The translations under genes and the position numbers were made by a program. DNA of 64,000 nucleotides from JBHJHP01 sp042219825 (GTDB lineage: Bacteria; Bacteroidota; Bacteroidia; Bacteroidales; UBA5342): NCBI RefSeq assembly GCF_042219825.1, contig NZ_JBHJHQ010000011.1, positions 1 to 64,000 of the forward strand, given 5' to 3'. Every line of letters begins with the position of its first letter. Position 1 is the stretch's first letter. Shown one piece after another: positions 52,261 through 61,840 of the stretch. The notes under the pieces were generated by a model that did no database searches, had not been told where the DNA came from, and worked only from the letters and a program-made list of their open reading frames with translations.

Positions 52261-53538
52261 ATGAAACGCTCAGAAAAATTCCGGCACTGGATAATCATTT
52301 TCTGCCTTATATTTGGTGGAGAAATGATATTTGGCCTACCCTTTCATCTCCCACGGTTTTTTCGCCCCACGTTACTGAATGCATTAAATATGAACAACAC
52401 GGAGTTGGGAGATGCCATGAGTGTTTACGGCATCATGGCCATGTTATCCTATTTCCCGGGCGGCATTCTGGCCGACCGGTTCTCTGCACGGAAGCTGATG
52501 TCGCTTTCACAGTTTGCCACCGGACTTGGAGGTGTTTATATGATGACCCTGCCGGGAAAAACCGGACTCACAATTCTCTATGGTTATTGGGGTATCACAA
52601 CCATTTTCCTTTTCTGGGCAGGAATGCTGAAGGCAACCCGGATATGGGGTGGTAAATTCAGACAGGGACAGGCTTTTGGTATTCTGGAAGCCGGACGTGG
52701 TATGATGGCTGCAGGTGCTGCCAGTCTGGGTGTCGTTGTGCTTGGTTTTATTCTCCCTGCAACAGTTACCGAAGCAACGTTTTCTGACCGCCAGTCCGCT
52801 ATGCGTTGGGTTACAGGCCTGTATGCATTGCTGGCTATGCTGGCAGCAGTATTTACGTGGTTCACCGTTCCCGACACAAAAGCAAAGCGGTCGGGGGAAA
52901 AGAAATATAACTTCAGTGAACTTATTCAGGTGCTAAAAAGCCGCGTAGTGTGGTTACAGGCACTGATTGTTATTTTTGCCTACTGTGGCTTTAAGGCTAT
53001 CGACTTTTATACCCTGTATTGTGCAGGGCCTCTTGGCATGAATGAGGTTGCCGCAGCAGCCTTTGTTTCACGGATGGCTTACATCAGAATCGGAGCGGCT
53101 GTTCTTGCAGGACTGCTTGCTGACCGGTTCAGTGGCTCACAGGTTATTGTATGGTTATTCAGTTTACTATTAATAGTGTTTACCATCCTTCAGTTGGCTG
53201 ATCCGGGTGTAAACACGGAAATCATAATTTTCAGCAGCATCATCATATCAATGATTGCTGTATATGCACTTCGTGGTGTTTACTTTGCCATGATGGAAGA
53301 AACAGGCATCAGACGTCATCTTACAGGTACTGCTATTGGTGTTATTTCGGTGATTGGATTTACACCGGACGTATTTTTCTATCCTCTTGCGGGCCGAATT
53401 ATTGATGCTGAACCCGGTCTGCCGGGTTTTCAGAATCTGTTTTCACTGCTGGCTGTATTCAGCCTTGCCGGCATGATCACAGCATTACTTCTTTCCCAAT
53501 TTAAAAAACGGACAATTGAATCTGATGCGGAAAGATAA
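52261..53538 (+). CDS. MFS transporter
   Basis: A 425-residue polytopic protein with twelve hydrophobic segments. The conserved loop between helices 2 and 3 reads GGILADRFSARKLM (GxxxDRxGR/K-like, about 60-73). Half-way, the second half-repeat has AGLLADRFSG. The position inside an arabinan/pectin locus suggests export or uptake of a sugar or uronate, but the sequence alone does not prove the substrate. It ends 5 bases before the convergent GH43 gene. Confidence 0.88.
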   Translation: MKRSEKFRHWIIIFCLIFGGEMIFGLPFHLPRFFRPTLLNALNMNNTELGDAMSVYGIMAMLSYFPGGILADRFSARKLMSLSQFATGLGGVYMMTLPGKTGLTILYGYWGITTIFLFWAGMLKATRIWGGKFRQGQAFGILEAGRGMMAAGAASLGVVVLGFILPATVTEATFSDRQSAMRWVTGLYALLAMLAAVFTWFTVPDTKAKRSGEKKYNFSELIQVLKSRVVWLQALIVIFAYCGFKAIDFYTLYCAGPLGMNEVAAAAFVSRMAYIRIGAAVLAGLLADRFSGSQVIVWLFSLLLIVFTILQLADPGVNTEIIIFSSIIISMIAVYALRGVYFAMMEETGIRRHLTGTAIGVISVIGFTPDVFFYPLAGRIIDAEPGLPGFQNLFSLLAVFSLAGMITALLLSQFKKRTIESDAER

Positions 53539-53543
53539 AAACT

Positions 53544-54578
53544 CTAAAGTTTCTCTTCCACTACAGGCCATTTCTTTTTATCCCACGTCAATTCCGTTAC
53601 GATCAGTTTTGATTTTCCCTTATCATTGGCATCATATCCGTGGCAAATGAGATAATCTTTTCCATCGGCTGAATAAACAGCATTGTGACCTATGCCATAC
53701 CAGTTATCATCCCCTTTTAGCACAATGGTTCCGCCACCATACTTCAGTTCATATCCATCCTTGTCTTTATACGGGCCCGCCAGGTCTTTGGATCGGCCCA
53801 CAATAATTTTATACGTACTGCGGGGACCTTTGCAGCAATAATCTATAGATGCAAACAGATAGTAATATTTCCCTTTCTTGAAAACAAAAGGCGCCTCAAT
53901 GGCATTCCCGCCTGCATCTTTTGGATTATCATCTATGGCCGGAGGATTAGGTTCACCCGGTTTATGTTTACGTGAAGCAATGGTAGGTATCTGATCCAAA
54001 TCATCATCCACACTTTTACCGTCCCAGGCCAGTTTTACCAGTTTTAAACCATCCCAGAAAGAGCCAAAAGTAAGATACGGCGTTCCATCCTTATCCACTA
54101 TAAAATTCGGATCAATAGCATTCCAGTTTGTCTTCCCCGGATAAGACTGAATAATTTTACCCTGATCCACCCACTCAAATTCCGGATCATCCGGGTCAAG
54201 CGTTTTATTAGTGGCTAAACCAATACAAGATGTGTTTTTCCCGAAAGCCGATACAGAATAAAACAGGTAATACTGACCGTTAAAATATGCAATGTCCGGA
54301 GCCCACATATGTCCCCTGAAACCCTCTACAGCTTCTTTGGTCCATTCCGGAGCCTGTTCGAAAACCCTTTTCTCCCTTTCCCATGTTTTTAAGTCCTTTG
54401 ATGACTGAACCGATATTCCCCATCCCGTGCTGAACACATAATAGGTATCTCCCTGTTTCATCATTACAGGATCATGAACCGGAGGTCTTTCCTGTGCCAT
54501 TAAAGCTACACCTGACAGCAGAACGAAAAATATTAACACAGTTACTGAAGCATTGGATCTTTTATACATAATATACAT
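53544..54578 (-). CDS. GH43-family endo-arabinanase-like enzyme
   Basis: A 344-residue exported enzyme (signal ASVTVLIFFVLLSGVALMAQ) with a five-bladed propeller. GH43 catalytic landmarks are VHDPVMMKQGDTYYVFSTGWG (base Asp), NAIDPNFIVDKDGTPYLTFGS (modulator Asp) and AIEAPFVFKKGKYYYLFAS (acid Glu). The sequence SCIGLATNKTLDPDDP and late GHNAVY match endo-alpha-1,5-L-arabinanases. The frame opens with TTG at 54599; ATG 54578 or 54569 is the more likely start. It is divergent from the HTCS gene. Confidence 0.9.
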   Translation of the reverse strand: MYIMYKRSNASVTVLIFFVLLSGVALMAQERPPVHDPVMMKQGDTYYVFSTGWGISVQSSKDLKTWEREKRVFEQAPEWTKEAVEGFRGHMWAPDIAYFNGQYYLFYSVSAFGKNTSCIGLATNKTLDPDDPEFEWVDQGKIIQSYPGKTNWNAIDPNFIVDKDGTPYLTFGSFWDGLKLVKLAWDGKSVDDDLDQIPTIASRKHKPGEPNPPAIDDNPKDAGGNAIEAPFVFKKGKYYYLFASIDYCCKGPRSTYKIIVGRSKDLAGPYKDKDGYELKYGGGTIVLKGDDNWYGIGHNAVYSADGKDYLICHGYDANDKGKSKLIVTELTWDKKKWPVVEEKL

Positions 54579-54780
54579 CTTGGTTGTGAAACGTAACAAA
54601 ATAAGGGTAAATTTAATCTAATAATTTGATTTATCATATACTGATTATCAAGAATCAGGCACTCAGATTTTTATCAGCAGTCAGAAAAAAAGGATTCCTA
54701 CATGCCTTATATTATTAGGATGAACATAGGGTTTTATGAAAATTTAGTTTTATTTTGGGGATAATTATGTATTGCCAATC

Positions 54781-57700
54781 ATGAGAGCTAAGACTATAAA
54801 ATCCTATCATATTTATCTTGTTTTCCTGCTTTCTGCTCTGAATATATTTATATCGGTAGGAACAACCGGATCAACAGAACTGAGCTTCGATATTTATTCG
54901 CAGGAAAACGGACTCCCAAACAATCAGATTCAGTGCATTTTCCAGGACAAACAGGGCTGGATATGGATTGGGACGAGCCAGGGACTAAGTCGCTTTGATG
55001 GCTATACATTTAAAAATTTTCTGCCAAATTCTTCTTTAAATAACAGTTTATCAGGAAACCTCGTCCGCGTTATCAGAGAAGATCGCAAAGGAAACCTTTA
55101 CATAGGTACCGAAGCAGGTGGTTTGAATATTTTCAACCGCGACAAGGAAACATTTTCTCATCCATTTAAAAATCATCCGGATTTAAAATATAAAGAGATC
55201 TCTGTAAACGATATAGAAGTTGACCAGACGGGCGGCTTATGGATAGGTACCAATTATAACCTGATATACCTTGATACGTCCAGCCAGTTGAATATAATAA
55301 ACCCAAAGATGTTGGATAACGATATCACATTTACCGGAAATTATATCAGGAATCTGGAACTGGATCAAAACGGATCATTGTGGATCGGGACCTCGAATGG
55401 TGTATTTATTTATAATCCTGGCTCAAACGAAATGGAAGCGTTTGATCTTCCTTACAGAGATGGACAAAACCATGAAATATGGGAATTATATGGTGACGAC
55501 ACCGGGTTATTATGGATCGGGACGTACTCATCAGGATTATTTATTGTAGATCCAGCTACCCGCTCCATCAAACCTGTCATCCTGCCTCCGGGAATTAATA
55601 GGTCAGAAACTGTAAAAACTGTATCAAAAGGAACATTTGGAGAATACTGGATCGGCACCAGAGGTGGTCTGTTCACATACTCCGCCGAAAAAGGAATTAC
55701 CGGTTATTATAAACATAACACATACAATGTCAGGAGTTTGTCCAATACATCTGTATTATGTGTCTATCACGACAGGAATGGAGAGACATGGATAGGCACA
55801 CGTGGCGGATTAAATTTATTGGCCCGGAGTAAACAAGTGTTCATGAATTTTGGATCATTACCCGGAGATAACAGATTTCTGAACAGCAGCATAGTTTATG
55901 CATTCTGGATAGATGATGACGGTAAAATATGGATAGGAACAGAAGATGGTGGTATAAATATTTACAATCCTAAAACAGAAAAATATAACTACCTGACGGC
56001 AGATTCCCGTGGGGAAAACAGAATAAGTCAGAATTGTATTAAAGCTTTCCTGGACGACAAAAAAGGGAATCTTTGGGTTGCAACCTTTCTTGGAGGTGTT
56101 GATGTTATCAATTTAAAAACCGGCCGCATCATCAACTATAAATCCATTCCGGGACAAAAAGGATCGCTATCTGATAACCGTGTCTGGGATTTATGTATGG
56201 ACAAACAAGGGAACATCTGGATTGCTACCACTAAGGGGCTTGACAGATATATGCCAATGACCAACTCTTTCAGACATTATCCCCAGGTGAACGGATTTGA
56301 GCAAATATCGTGGATAGATATGGATTCAAACGGAAATTTATGGATAGGAACCCTTGATGAAGTTATTATTTTTAATCCTCAGAGCAAAAAAATAACCCGC
56401 TATTTTGAGCATGCCCGCAGCATGTTTGAGGATTCGGAACATAGAATATGGATCGCTACAAACGACAAAGGCATTGCTATTTATTCCTCACAAAACGGTC
56501 CGGTTAAATACTATACCGAAACCGACGGACTTACCAACAACCAGGCGCTTTGTATTTTGGAAGACAATCACAAAAACCTTTGGATCAGTACAACAAACGG
56601 GTTATCAAAGTTTAATCCGGAAACTGAAATTTTCCGGAATTTTTCAAACAAGGATGGCCTTAGTAACAATCAGTTTTGTTACGGAGCCGCCTGTAAAAAC
56701 AAGGACGGAGAACTGCTGTTCGGTTCTATATCAGGCTTTAACATGTTTAATCCGGAAAAAATAATTCTGGAAAAAGATGACTACCCAATCGTTCTGACGG
56801 ATTTAAAAATCTTCAATAAATCCATTCCTGTCTCGGACGATAAAAATGCAATTTTATCCAAAAGTATTTCTGAGACTAATCATATCACACTGAATTACGA
56901 TCAAAATTTTTTCACCATTGAATTTGCTGCACTGAATTACATTAACAGTGAAAAAAATCTGTATTCATATAAACTCGAAAATTTCAACCGGGACTGGGTA
57001 GAGCCAAGCACCACACGTTCAGCTACTTATACAAACCTTAATCCCGGTGATTATGTGTTACACATCAAAAAATTTATAAGAGGTTCTCAATCAAATATGA
57101 ATGAACGGCTTCTTGACATCACTGTTTTACCTCCTTTTTGGAAAACAAGATGGTTTCTGGGGCTCATTTTTCTCTCCATTGCAGGAATGATGTATTTGCT
57201 GTTCAGGTTTTTTATAAACAGGGAAAAAATTAAAAATCAGCTGGTAATGGAACGCGTTAATGCCAGAAAACTGCATGAGCTGGACATGATGAAACTGAAG
57301 TTCTTCACCAACATTTCCCATGAAATACGAACACCGCTTACACTCATTTTAGGTCCTGTTGAAAAAATAATGCATAACAAACTATCCGAAACTGAGGTAA
57401 ATGATAACATTAAGCTTGTACACAGGAATGCAAAAAATCTTGACCGGCTCATCAACCAGCTTCTGGATTTCAGAAAACTGCAAACCGGAAACCTGAAATT
57501 AAATTTGACAGAAGCTGATATTGTACGTTTTGTCGAAAACATAGTAGAATCATTTAGGTCTCTGGCAGAAGAAAAGCAGATCAGGCTAAAGTTCACAACT
57601 TTAAAGAAAAGTCTGTTTACTGCTTTTGATCCTGACAAAATCGAAAAGATTCTTAACAATCTCTTATCCAATGCATTTAAATTTACGGATCAGGGAGGAA

Positions 57701-58866
57701 CAATTTCGGTAAACCTTTCTTTAATATTTGATTCCGAAGATGAATTTAATTCAGATGAGAAAGAAAAACAATTTATAGAAATTTCTGTAAAAGATACAGG
57801 TAAAGGCATCACCAATAAAAACATCAATAAAATCTTTATGCGCTTTTTCCAGTCAAATGATGGTGAAGACAGCAATTCAGGAACAGGAATAGGATTGGCA
57901 CTGGTTAAAGAACTTGTAAGTCTGCACAAAGGAAAAGTCTTTGTCTCCAGTAAAACCGGAAAAGGAACAAAGTTCACTGTCAGAATTCCTTATAAACAGA
58001 ATATGAGCTATAGAACGACTGAAATAACTGAGGCGATGGATGAAGCTGAAGAAACCATTAAAAAGTCAACAGAAAACGATGATTTGTCTGATAACATCTT
58101 ATCAAAAATCATGTTGGTTGTTGAAGACAATGCAGATGTCAGAAAATTTATAGCCGGTCATTTTAATTCTCAATATAAGATTATAGAAGCCCGGAATGGC
58201 AAAGAAGGTTATGAAAAAGCTCTGGATAATGTACCTGACATCATAATCAGTGATATCATTATGCCTTTAATGGACGGGTATGAACTTTGTAAAAAAATAA
58301 AAACCGATGAACGTACTTCCCATATTCCCATGTTACTGCTTACAGCCATGCATTCAAAAGAACATGAGTTAAAAGGATTGACCATAGGAGCTGATGATTA
58401 TATCACTAAGCCTTTCGACATAAATGTGCTGCAGGCTAAAGTAGAAAATATATTATCCATAAGGGATTCTCTGAAAGAAAAATATACCGAAACCATAGTG
58501 CTTGAACCAACGAATGTTGAGCTGTCATCTCCTGACGAAAGATTCCTTCAGAAAGCTATAAAGATTATTGAGGAAAATATTTCCGATAGTGAACTTGACA
58601 TTGAAAAGTTTTCCGCAGAAGTTGGCGTTAGCAGAATGCAGTTATACCGAAAACTGAATGCGCTTACCAATATGACTGTTAAAGAATTCATAAGGCACAT
58701 CCGGTTAAAAAGGGCATCCCAATTACTCGTTCAGCAAAAATTAAATGTATCGGAAATCGCTTATGAAGTCGGTTTCAAAGATTTATCACACTTCAGAAAA
58801 TGCTTTAAACGGGAATTTGGAATGAGTGCCACAGAGTTTATCTCAAAAAATAAATTCCAATCTTAA
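54781..58866 (+). CDS. hybrid two-component system regulator (HTCS)
   Basis: A one-protein sensor and transcription factor of about 1361 residues. After a signal/anchor come about fourteen beta-propeller repeats with WIGT/WIAT motifs (about 30-640), a Y_Y_Y domain (about 690-775), a membrane helix (about 785-810), a HisKA domain with H847 (NISHEIRTPL), a HATPase domain (about 945-1075), a receiver domain with D1158 (IISDIIMPLMDG) and an AraC-type HTH (about 1255-1360). Such proteins bind oligosaccharides in the periplasm and switch on PULs. The start is ATG 54781; TTG 54772 is less likely. The flanking genes suggest an arabinan or pectin fragment as the signal. Confidence 0.95.
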   Translation: MRAKTIKSYHIYLVFLLSALNIFISVGTTGSTELSFDIYSQENGLPNNQIQCIFQDKQGWIWIGTSQGLSRFDGYTFKNFLPNSSLNNSLSGNLVRVIREDRKGNLYIGTEAGGLNIFNRDKETFSHPFKNHPDLKYKEISVNDIEVDQTGGLWIGTNYNLIYLDTSSQLNIINPKMLDNDITFTGNYIRNLELDQNGSLWIGTSNGVFIYNPGSNEMEAFDLPYRDGQNHEIWELYGDDTGLLWIGTYSSGLFIVDPATRSIKPVILPPGINRSETVKTVSKGTFGEYWIGTRGGLFTYSAEKGITGYYKHNTYNVRSLSNTSVLCVYHDRNGETWIGTRGGLNLLARSKQVFMNFGSLPGDNRFLNSSIVYAFWIDDDGKIWIGTEDGGINIYNPKTEKYNYLTADSRGENRISQNCIKAFLDDKKGNLWVATFLGGVDVINLKTGRIINYKSIPGQKGSLSDNRVWDLCMDKQGNIWIATTKGLDRYMPMTNSFRHYPQVNGFEQISWIDMDSNGNLWIGTLDEVIIFNPQSKKITRYFEHARSMFEDSEHRIWIATNDKGIAIYSSQNGPVKYYTETDGLTNNQALCILEDNHKNLWISTTNGLSKFNPETEIFRNFSNKDGLSNNQFCYGAACKNKDGELLFGSISGFNMFNPEKIILEKDDYPIVLTDLKIFNKSIPVSDDKNAILSKSISETNHITLNYDQNFFTIEFAALNYINSEKNLYSYKLENFNRDWVEPSTTRSATYTNLNPGDYVLHIKKFIRGSQSNMNERLLDITVLPPFWKTRWFLGLIFLSIAGMMYLLFRFFINREKIKNQLVMERVNARKLHELDMMKLKFFTNISHEIRTPLTLILGPVEKIMHNKLSETEVNDNIKLVHRNAKNLDRLINQLLDFRKLQTGNLKLNLTEADIVRFVENIVESFRSLAEEKQIRLKFTTLKKSLFTAFDPDKIEKILNNLLSNAFKFTDQGGTISVNLSLIFDSEDEFNSDEKEKQFIEISVKDTGKGITNKNINKIFMRFFQSNDGEDSNSGTGIGLALVKELVSLHKGKVFVSSKTGKGTKFTVRIPYKQNMSYRTTEITEAMDEAEETIKKSTENDDLSDNILSKIMLVVEDNADVRKFIAGHFNSQYKIIEARNGKEGYEKALDNVPDIIISDIIMPLMDGYELCKKIKTDERTSHIPMLLLTAMHSKEHELKGLTIGADDYITKPFDINVLQAKVENILSIRDSLKEKYTETIVLEPTNVELSSPDERFLQKAIKIIEENISDSELDIEKFSAEVGVSRMQLYRKLNALTNMTVKEFIRHIRLKRASQLLVQQKLNVSEIAYEVGFKDLSHFRKCFKREFGMSATEFISKNKFQS

Positions 58867-59166
58867 AGACCTGATAATAAGCAGTATAAAAAAACAACTT
58901 CATTTTTCATTTAACATCTGCGATATATATAACCCGCATTTTGGGAAATATAGCAACGGATTTTACCCGGAGTTAATTCCTTTATATTCTCTTGAAATTA
59001 TAATTTCGTAAATGCTGATAATAGTGCTTTATGAAAAACGTCTCACCTTTCCAAACTTCCAGAAGTTCCAGGCTTCAAAAATCAGATATTTATTCTTAAT
59101 GGGGATCAGGAATTGTGCCGTCCATGCTTAAAGCATCGAATCAGTTTTAACCAATTTTTTATGCAT
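58867..59166. other. non-coding upstream region of the GH43-CE8-GH28 operon
   Basis: No gene is seen in the roughly 350-base gap after the HTCS gene. The proximal part is featureless. The operator-like repeat is listed separately. Confidence 0.4.
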
Positions 59167-59194
59167 AATGTATTGATTTTGGTAATCAATGTAT
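59167..59194 (+). promoter_or_regulatory. operator-like direct/inverted repeat upstream of the pectin operon
   Basis: AATGTAT occurs at 59167-59173 and again at 59188-59194, a 21-base period (two helical turns). Between them ATTGATT (59172-59178) and AATCAAT (59184-59190) form an inverted repeat with a 5-base spacer. The site ends 29 bases before the GH43 ATG. This is the kind of site a dimeric HTH regulator, such as the HTCS encoded next door, could bind. Confidence 0.4.
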
Positions 59195-59223
59195 CATAAT
59201 AGAATAAGCAAAACATATATCAA

Positions 59224-60849
59224 ATGAACGTTAGAAAATTCATCACAAAAACAGTTTTTACAGTTATGTTGTGCATGCCGGCTTTGCTGATGGCGCAACA
59301 AAGTGTTTCCAAAGTTTGGGTAGCCGATAATGGCGATGGAACCTATAGTAATCCGATATTACATGCCGATTATTCCGATCCTGATGTGGTAAGAGTTGGT
59401 GATGATTTCTACATGACCTCCTCCTCATTTAATTGTGTTCCGGGATTGCCAATTCTGCATTCTAAGGATCTGGTTAACTGGGAACTGATTGGTTACGGAT
59501 TGAACCGACTGGAATATGCCGAGGGATTTGAAAAGCCACAGCATGGAAATGGCATTTGGGCCCCCTGCATACGGTACCATAACGATGAATTCTACATTTA
59601 TTTCCCCGATCCGGATCACGGAATTTACATGATAAAAGCGAAAAATGCCAAAGGGCCATGGTCTGATCCTGTCTGTGTTAAGGCAGGTAAAGGATTAATT
59701 GATCCGACACCTCTTTGGGACGATGACGGAAAAGTCTATCTCGCTTATGCCTTTGCCGGCAGCCGCGCCACCATCAAAAGTGTGATTATGATAACGGAAC
59801 TAAACAGTGAAGGAACTGCTGCAAAAGGTCAGGATGTGATGGTTTTTGACGGACATAAAGACAATCCGACGGTGGAAGGCCCTAAATTTTACAAACGGAA
59901 CGGGTATTACTATATTTTTGCTCCTGCAGGTGGTGTGTCAACCGGATGGCAACTCGCTATGCGTTCAAAAAATATTTATGGTCCTTACGACTACAAGGTG
60001 GTCATGGATCAGGGCAAAACAAAGATTAACGGACCGCATCAGGGTGCATGGATTGATACACCAGGCGGTGAAAACTGGTTCATCCATTTTCAGGATAAAG
60101 AAGCATACGGACGAATTGTATTTTTAGAACCAATGGTATGGAAAAACGACTGGCCGGTAATTGGTTATGATCCGGATGGAAATGGCGTTGGCGAACCGGT
60201 ATCGACACATAAAAAACCTGATGTTGGTAGATCCTATCCCATTACTACACCTCCCGAAAGTGATGAATTTAACACCAGTACCTTCGGTCTGCAATGGCAA
60301 TGGCACGCTAATCCATCCGTTTATTGGGGATTTCCTTCAGGTAACCTGGGATATTTCAGACTAAATTGTATGACTCGCCCGGAAAATTCCCACGGTTTAT
60401 GGGAAGTTCCTGATTTGCTTTTACAAAAATTTCCTGCAGAGGAATTTACAGCAACAACTAAAATAACTTTTAATTCTTACAAAGGTATTGAAGAGACTGG
60501 TTTTGTAATAATGGGGGAAGACTATCAATATATATCCCTAAAATCAGAAGATGGTAAAATGCTGGTTCGGGTTGTACAGTGTAAACGTGCCAGAACCGGA
60601 GGGAAAGAAACAGAAATGTATTCTGAAGAATTTGACGGCAATGAAATTTATTTCCGTATCACGGTTAAGGAAGGCGCTAAATGCACATTTGCCTATAGTA
60701 AAAGCGGGAAGAAATATACCGAAGCCGGTTCTGAATTTGAAGCAAAACCCGGACGCTGGATTGGAGCTAAAGTTGGATACTTTGCGTTGAGAAATGATAT
60801 AACCAATGACTCCGGAACTGTTGATATCGATTGGTTCAGAATCAATTAA
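59224..60849 (+). CDS. GH43-family glycoside hydrolase with C-terminal beta-sandwich
   Basis: A 541-residue exported enzyme (signal FTVMLCMPALLMAQQ). The propeller domain (about 35-330) has HADYSDPDVVRVGDDFYM (base Asp), LIDPTPLWDDDGKVYLAYA (modulator Asp) and TVEGPKFYKRNGYYYIFAPAGG (acid Glu). A C-terminal domain (about 350-540) is a concanavalin-like/GH43_C2 sandwich (EFNTSTFGLQWQWHANPS). The two-domain layout fits beta-xylosidase/arabinofuranosidase-type GH43 subfamilies. First gene of a compact operon: CE8 follows after 7 bases. Confidence 0.92.
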   Translation: MNVRKFITKTVFTVMLCMPALLMAQQSVSKVWVADNGDGTYSNPILHADYSDPDVVRVGDDFYMTSSSFNCVPGLPILHSKDLVNWELIGYGLNRLEYAEGFEKPQHGNGIWAPCIRYHNDEFYIYFPDPDHGIYMIKAKNAKGPWSDPVCVKAGKGLIDPTPLWDDDGKVYLAYAFAGSRATIKSVIMITELNSEGTAAKGQDVMVFDGHKDNPTVEGPKFYKRNGYYYIFAPAGGVSTGWQLAMRSKNIYGPYDYKVVMDQGKTKINGPHQGAWIDTPGGENWFIHFQDKEAYGRIVFLEPMVWKNDWPVIGYDPDGNGVGEPVSTHKKPDVGRSYPITTPPESDEFNTSTFGLQWQWHANPSVYWGFPSGNLGYFRLNCMTRPENSHGLWEVPDLLLQKFPAEEFTATTKITFNSYKGIEETGFVIMGEDYQYISLKSEDGKMLVRVVQCKRARTGGKETEMYSEEFDGNEIYFRITVKEGAKCTFAYSKSGKKYTEAGSEFEAKPGRWIGAKVGYFALRNDITNDSGTVDIDWFRIN

Positions 60850-60856
60850 ACTGAAT

Positions 60857-61822
60857 ATGAAATATATATTGTCCATACTGTCACTTTTTTTTCTGATCCG
60901 GATAGTATCGGCTGTGGATTATGATTTTACGGTGGATAAAAACGGCAGCGGGGACTTTGTGTCTGTACAGGAGGCTATTAATGCGGTTCCGGATTTCAGA
61001 AAAAACCGAACACTAATTTTAATTAAAAAAGGAATCTATAAAGAGAAGCTTGTGCTTCCAGCAAGTAAGGCAAACATTACATTTATTGGCGAAGACAGAG
61101 ATAATACCATTTTGACTTACGATGATTTTGCACAAAAGAAAAACCGTTTTGGTGAAGAAGTAGGCACAACAGGATCCACATCCTTTTACATTTTTGGAGA
61201 TGGATTCAGAGCAGAGAATATTACGTTTCAGAATTCTGCCGGTCAGGTTGGTCAGGCGGTGGCTGTAAGAATTGATGGTGATAAAGTGGCATTTAAAAAC
61301 TGCCGTTTTCTGGGTAATCAGGATACGCTTTATCCTCACGGTGATAACAGTCATCAGTACTACAAAGATTGCTACATTGAGGGAACTGTCGATTTTATAT
61401 TCGGATGGTCAACAGCACTTTTCGAAAACTGCACCATTTATTGCAAGAAGAAAGGATACATTACTGCACCATCTACCAACGAAGCTACCGAATTTGGCTT
61501 TGTGTTCAAACACTGTACAATAACAGGCAACGCGGAAAAAGGATCGTTTTATCTGGGACGTCCATGGAGGCCTTACGGAAAATCGGTTTTTATAGAATGT
61601 GAACTAAGCGATATCATCAAACCGGAAGGTTGGAATAACTGGGGAAGCAAGGAAAAAGAAAAGACTGCATATTTTGCAGAATATAATAACACCGGTAAGG
61701 GTGCTAATCCTAATGAAAGGGTTGGATGGTCTCACCAGCTGAGTAACGATGAAGCTTTAAACTATACAAATGAAAACATACTTGGAGACTGGATCAAAAA
61801 CGAGCTATTTTATACAGAATAA
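60857..61822 (+). CDS. pectinesterase (CE8)
   Basis: Removes methyl esters from homogalacturonan, exposing it to GH28. The 321-residue protein (from ATG 60857, signal YILSILSLFFLIRIVSA) has the right-handed beta-helix signatures GSGDFVSVQEAIN, GQAVAVRIDGDKV, NQDTLY (first catalytic Asp), GTVDFIFG (second Asp) and LGRPWRPYGKSVF (Arg/Trp substrate site). A longer frame opens at 60806 inside the upstream GH43 gene but gives no signal peptide. Confidence 0.95.
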   Translation: MKYILSILSLFFLIRIVSAVDYDFTVDKNGSGDFVSVQEAINAVPDFRKNRTLILIKKGIYKEKLVLPASKANITFIGEDRDNTILTYDDFAQKKNRFGEEVGTTGSTSFYIFGDGFRAENITFQNSAGQVGQAVAVRIDGDKVAFKNCRFLGNQDTLYPHGDNSHQYYKDCYIEGTVDFIFGWSTALFENCTIYCKKKGYITAPSTNEATEFGFVFKHCTITGNAEKGSFYLGRPWRPYGKSVFIECELSDIIKPEGWNNWGSKEKEKTAYFAEYNNTGKGANPNERVGWSHQLSNDEALNYTNENILGDWIKNELFYTE

Positions 61823-61840
61823 TAAATTAAAATACATAAA

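Noticed and set aside
54772..54780. TTG start for the HTCS gene
   Set aside because: An ATG three codons later gives a normal signal/anchor, and nothing supports the additional residues.
60806..60856. Longer start for the pectinesterase inside the GH43 gene
   Set aside because: The added residues are the GH43 C-terminus read in another frame and would bury the signal peptide.
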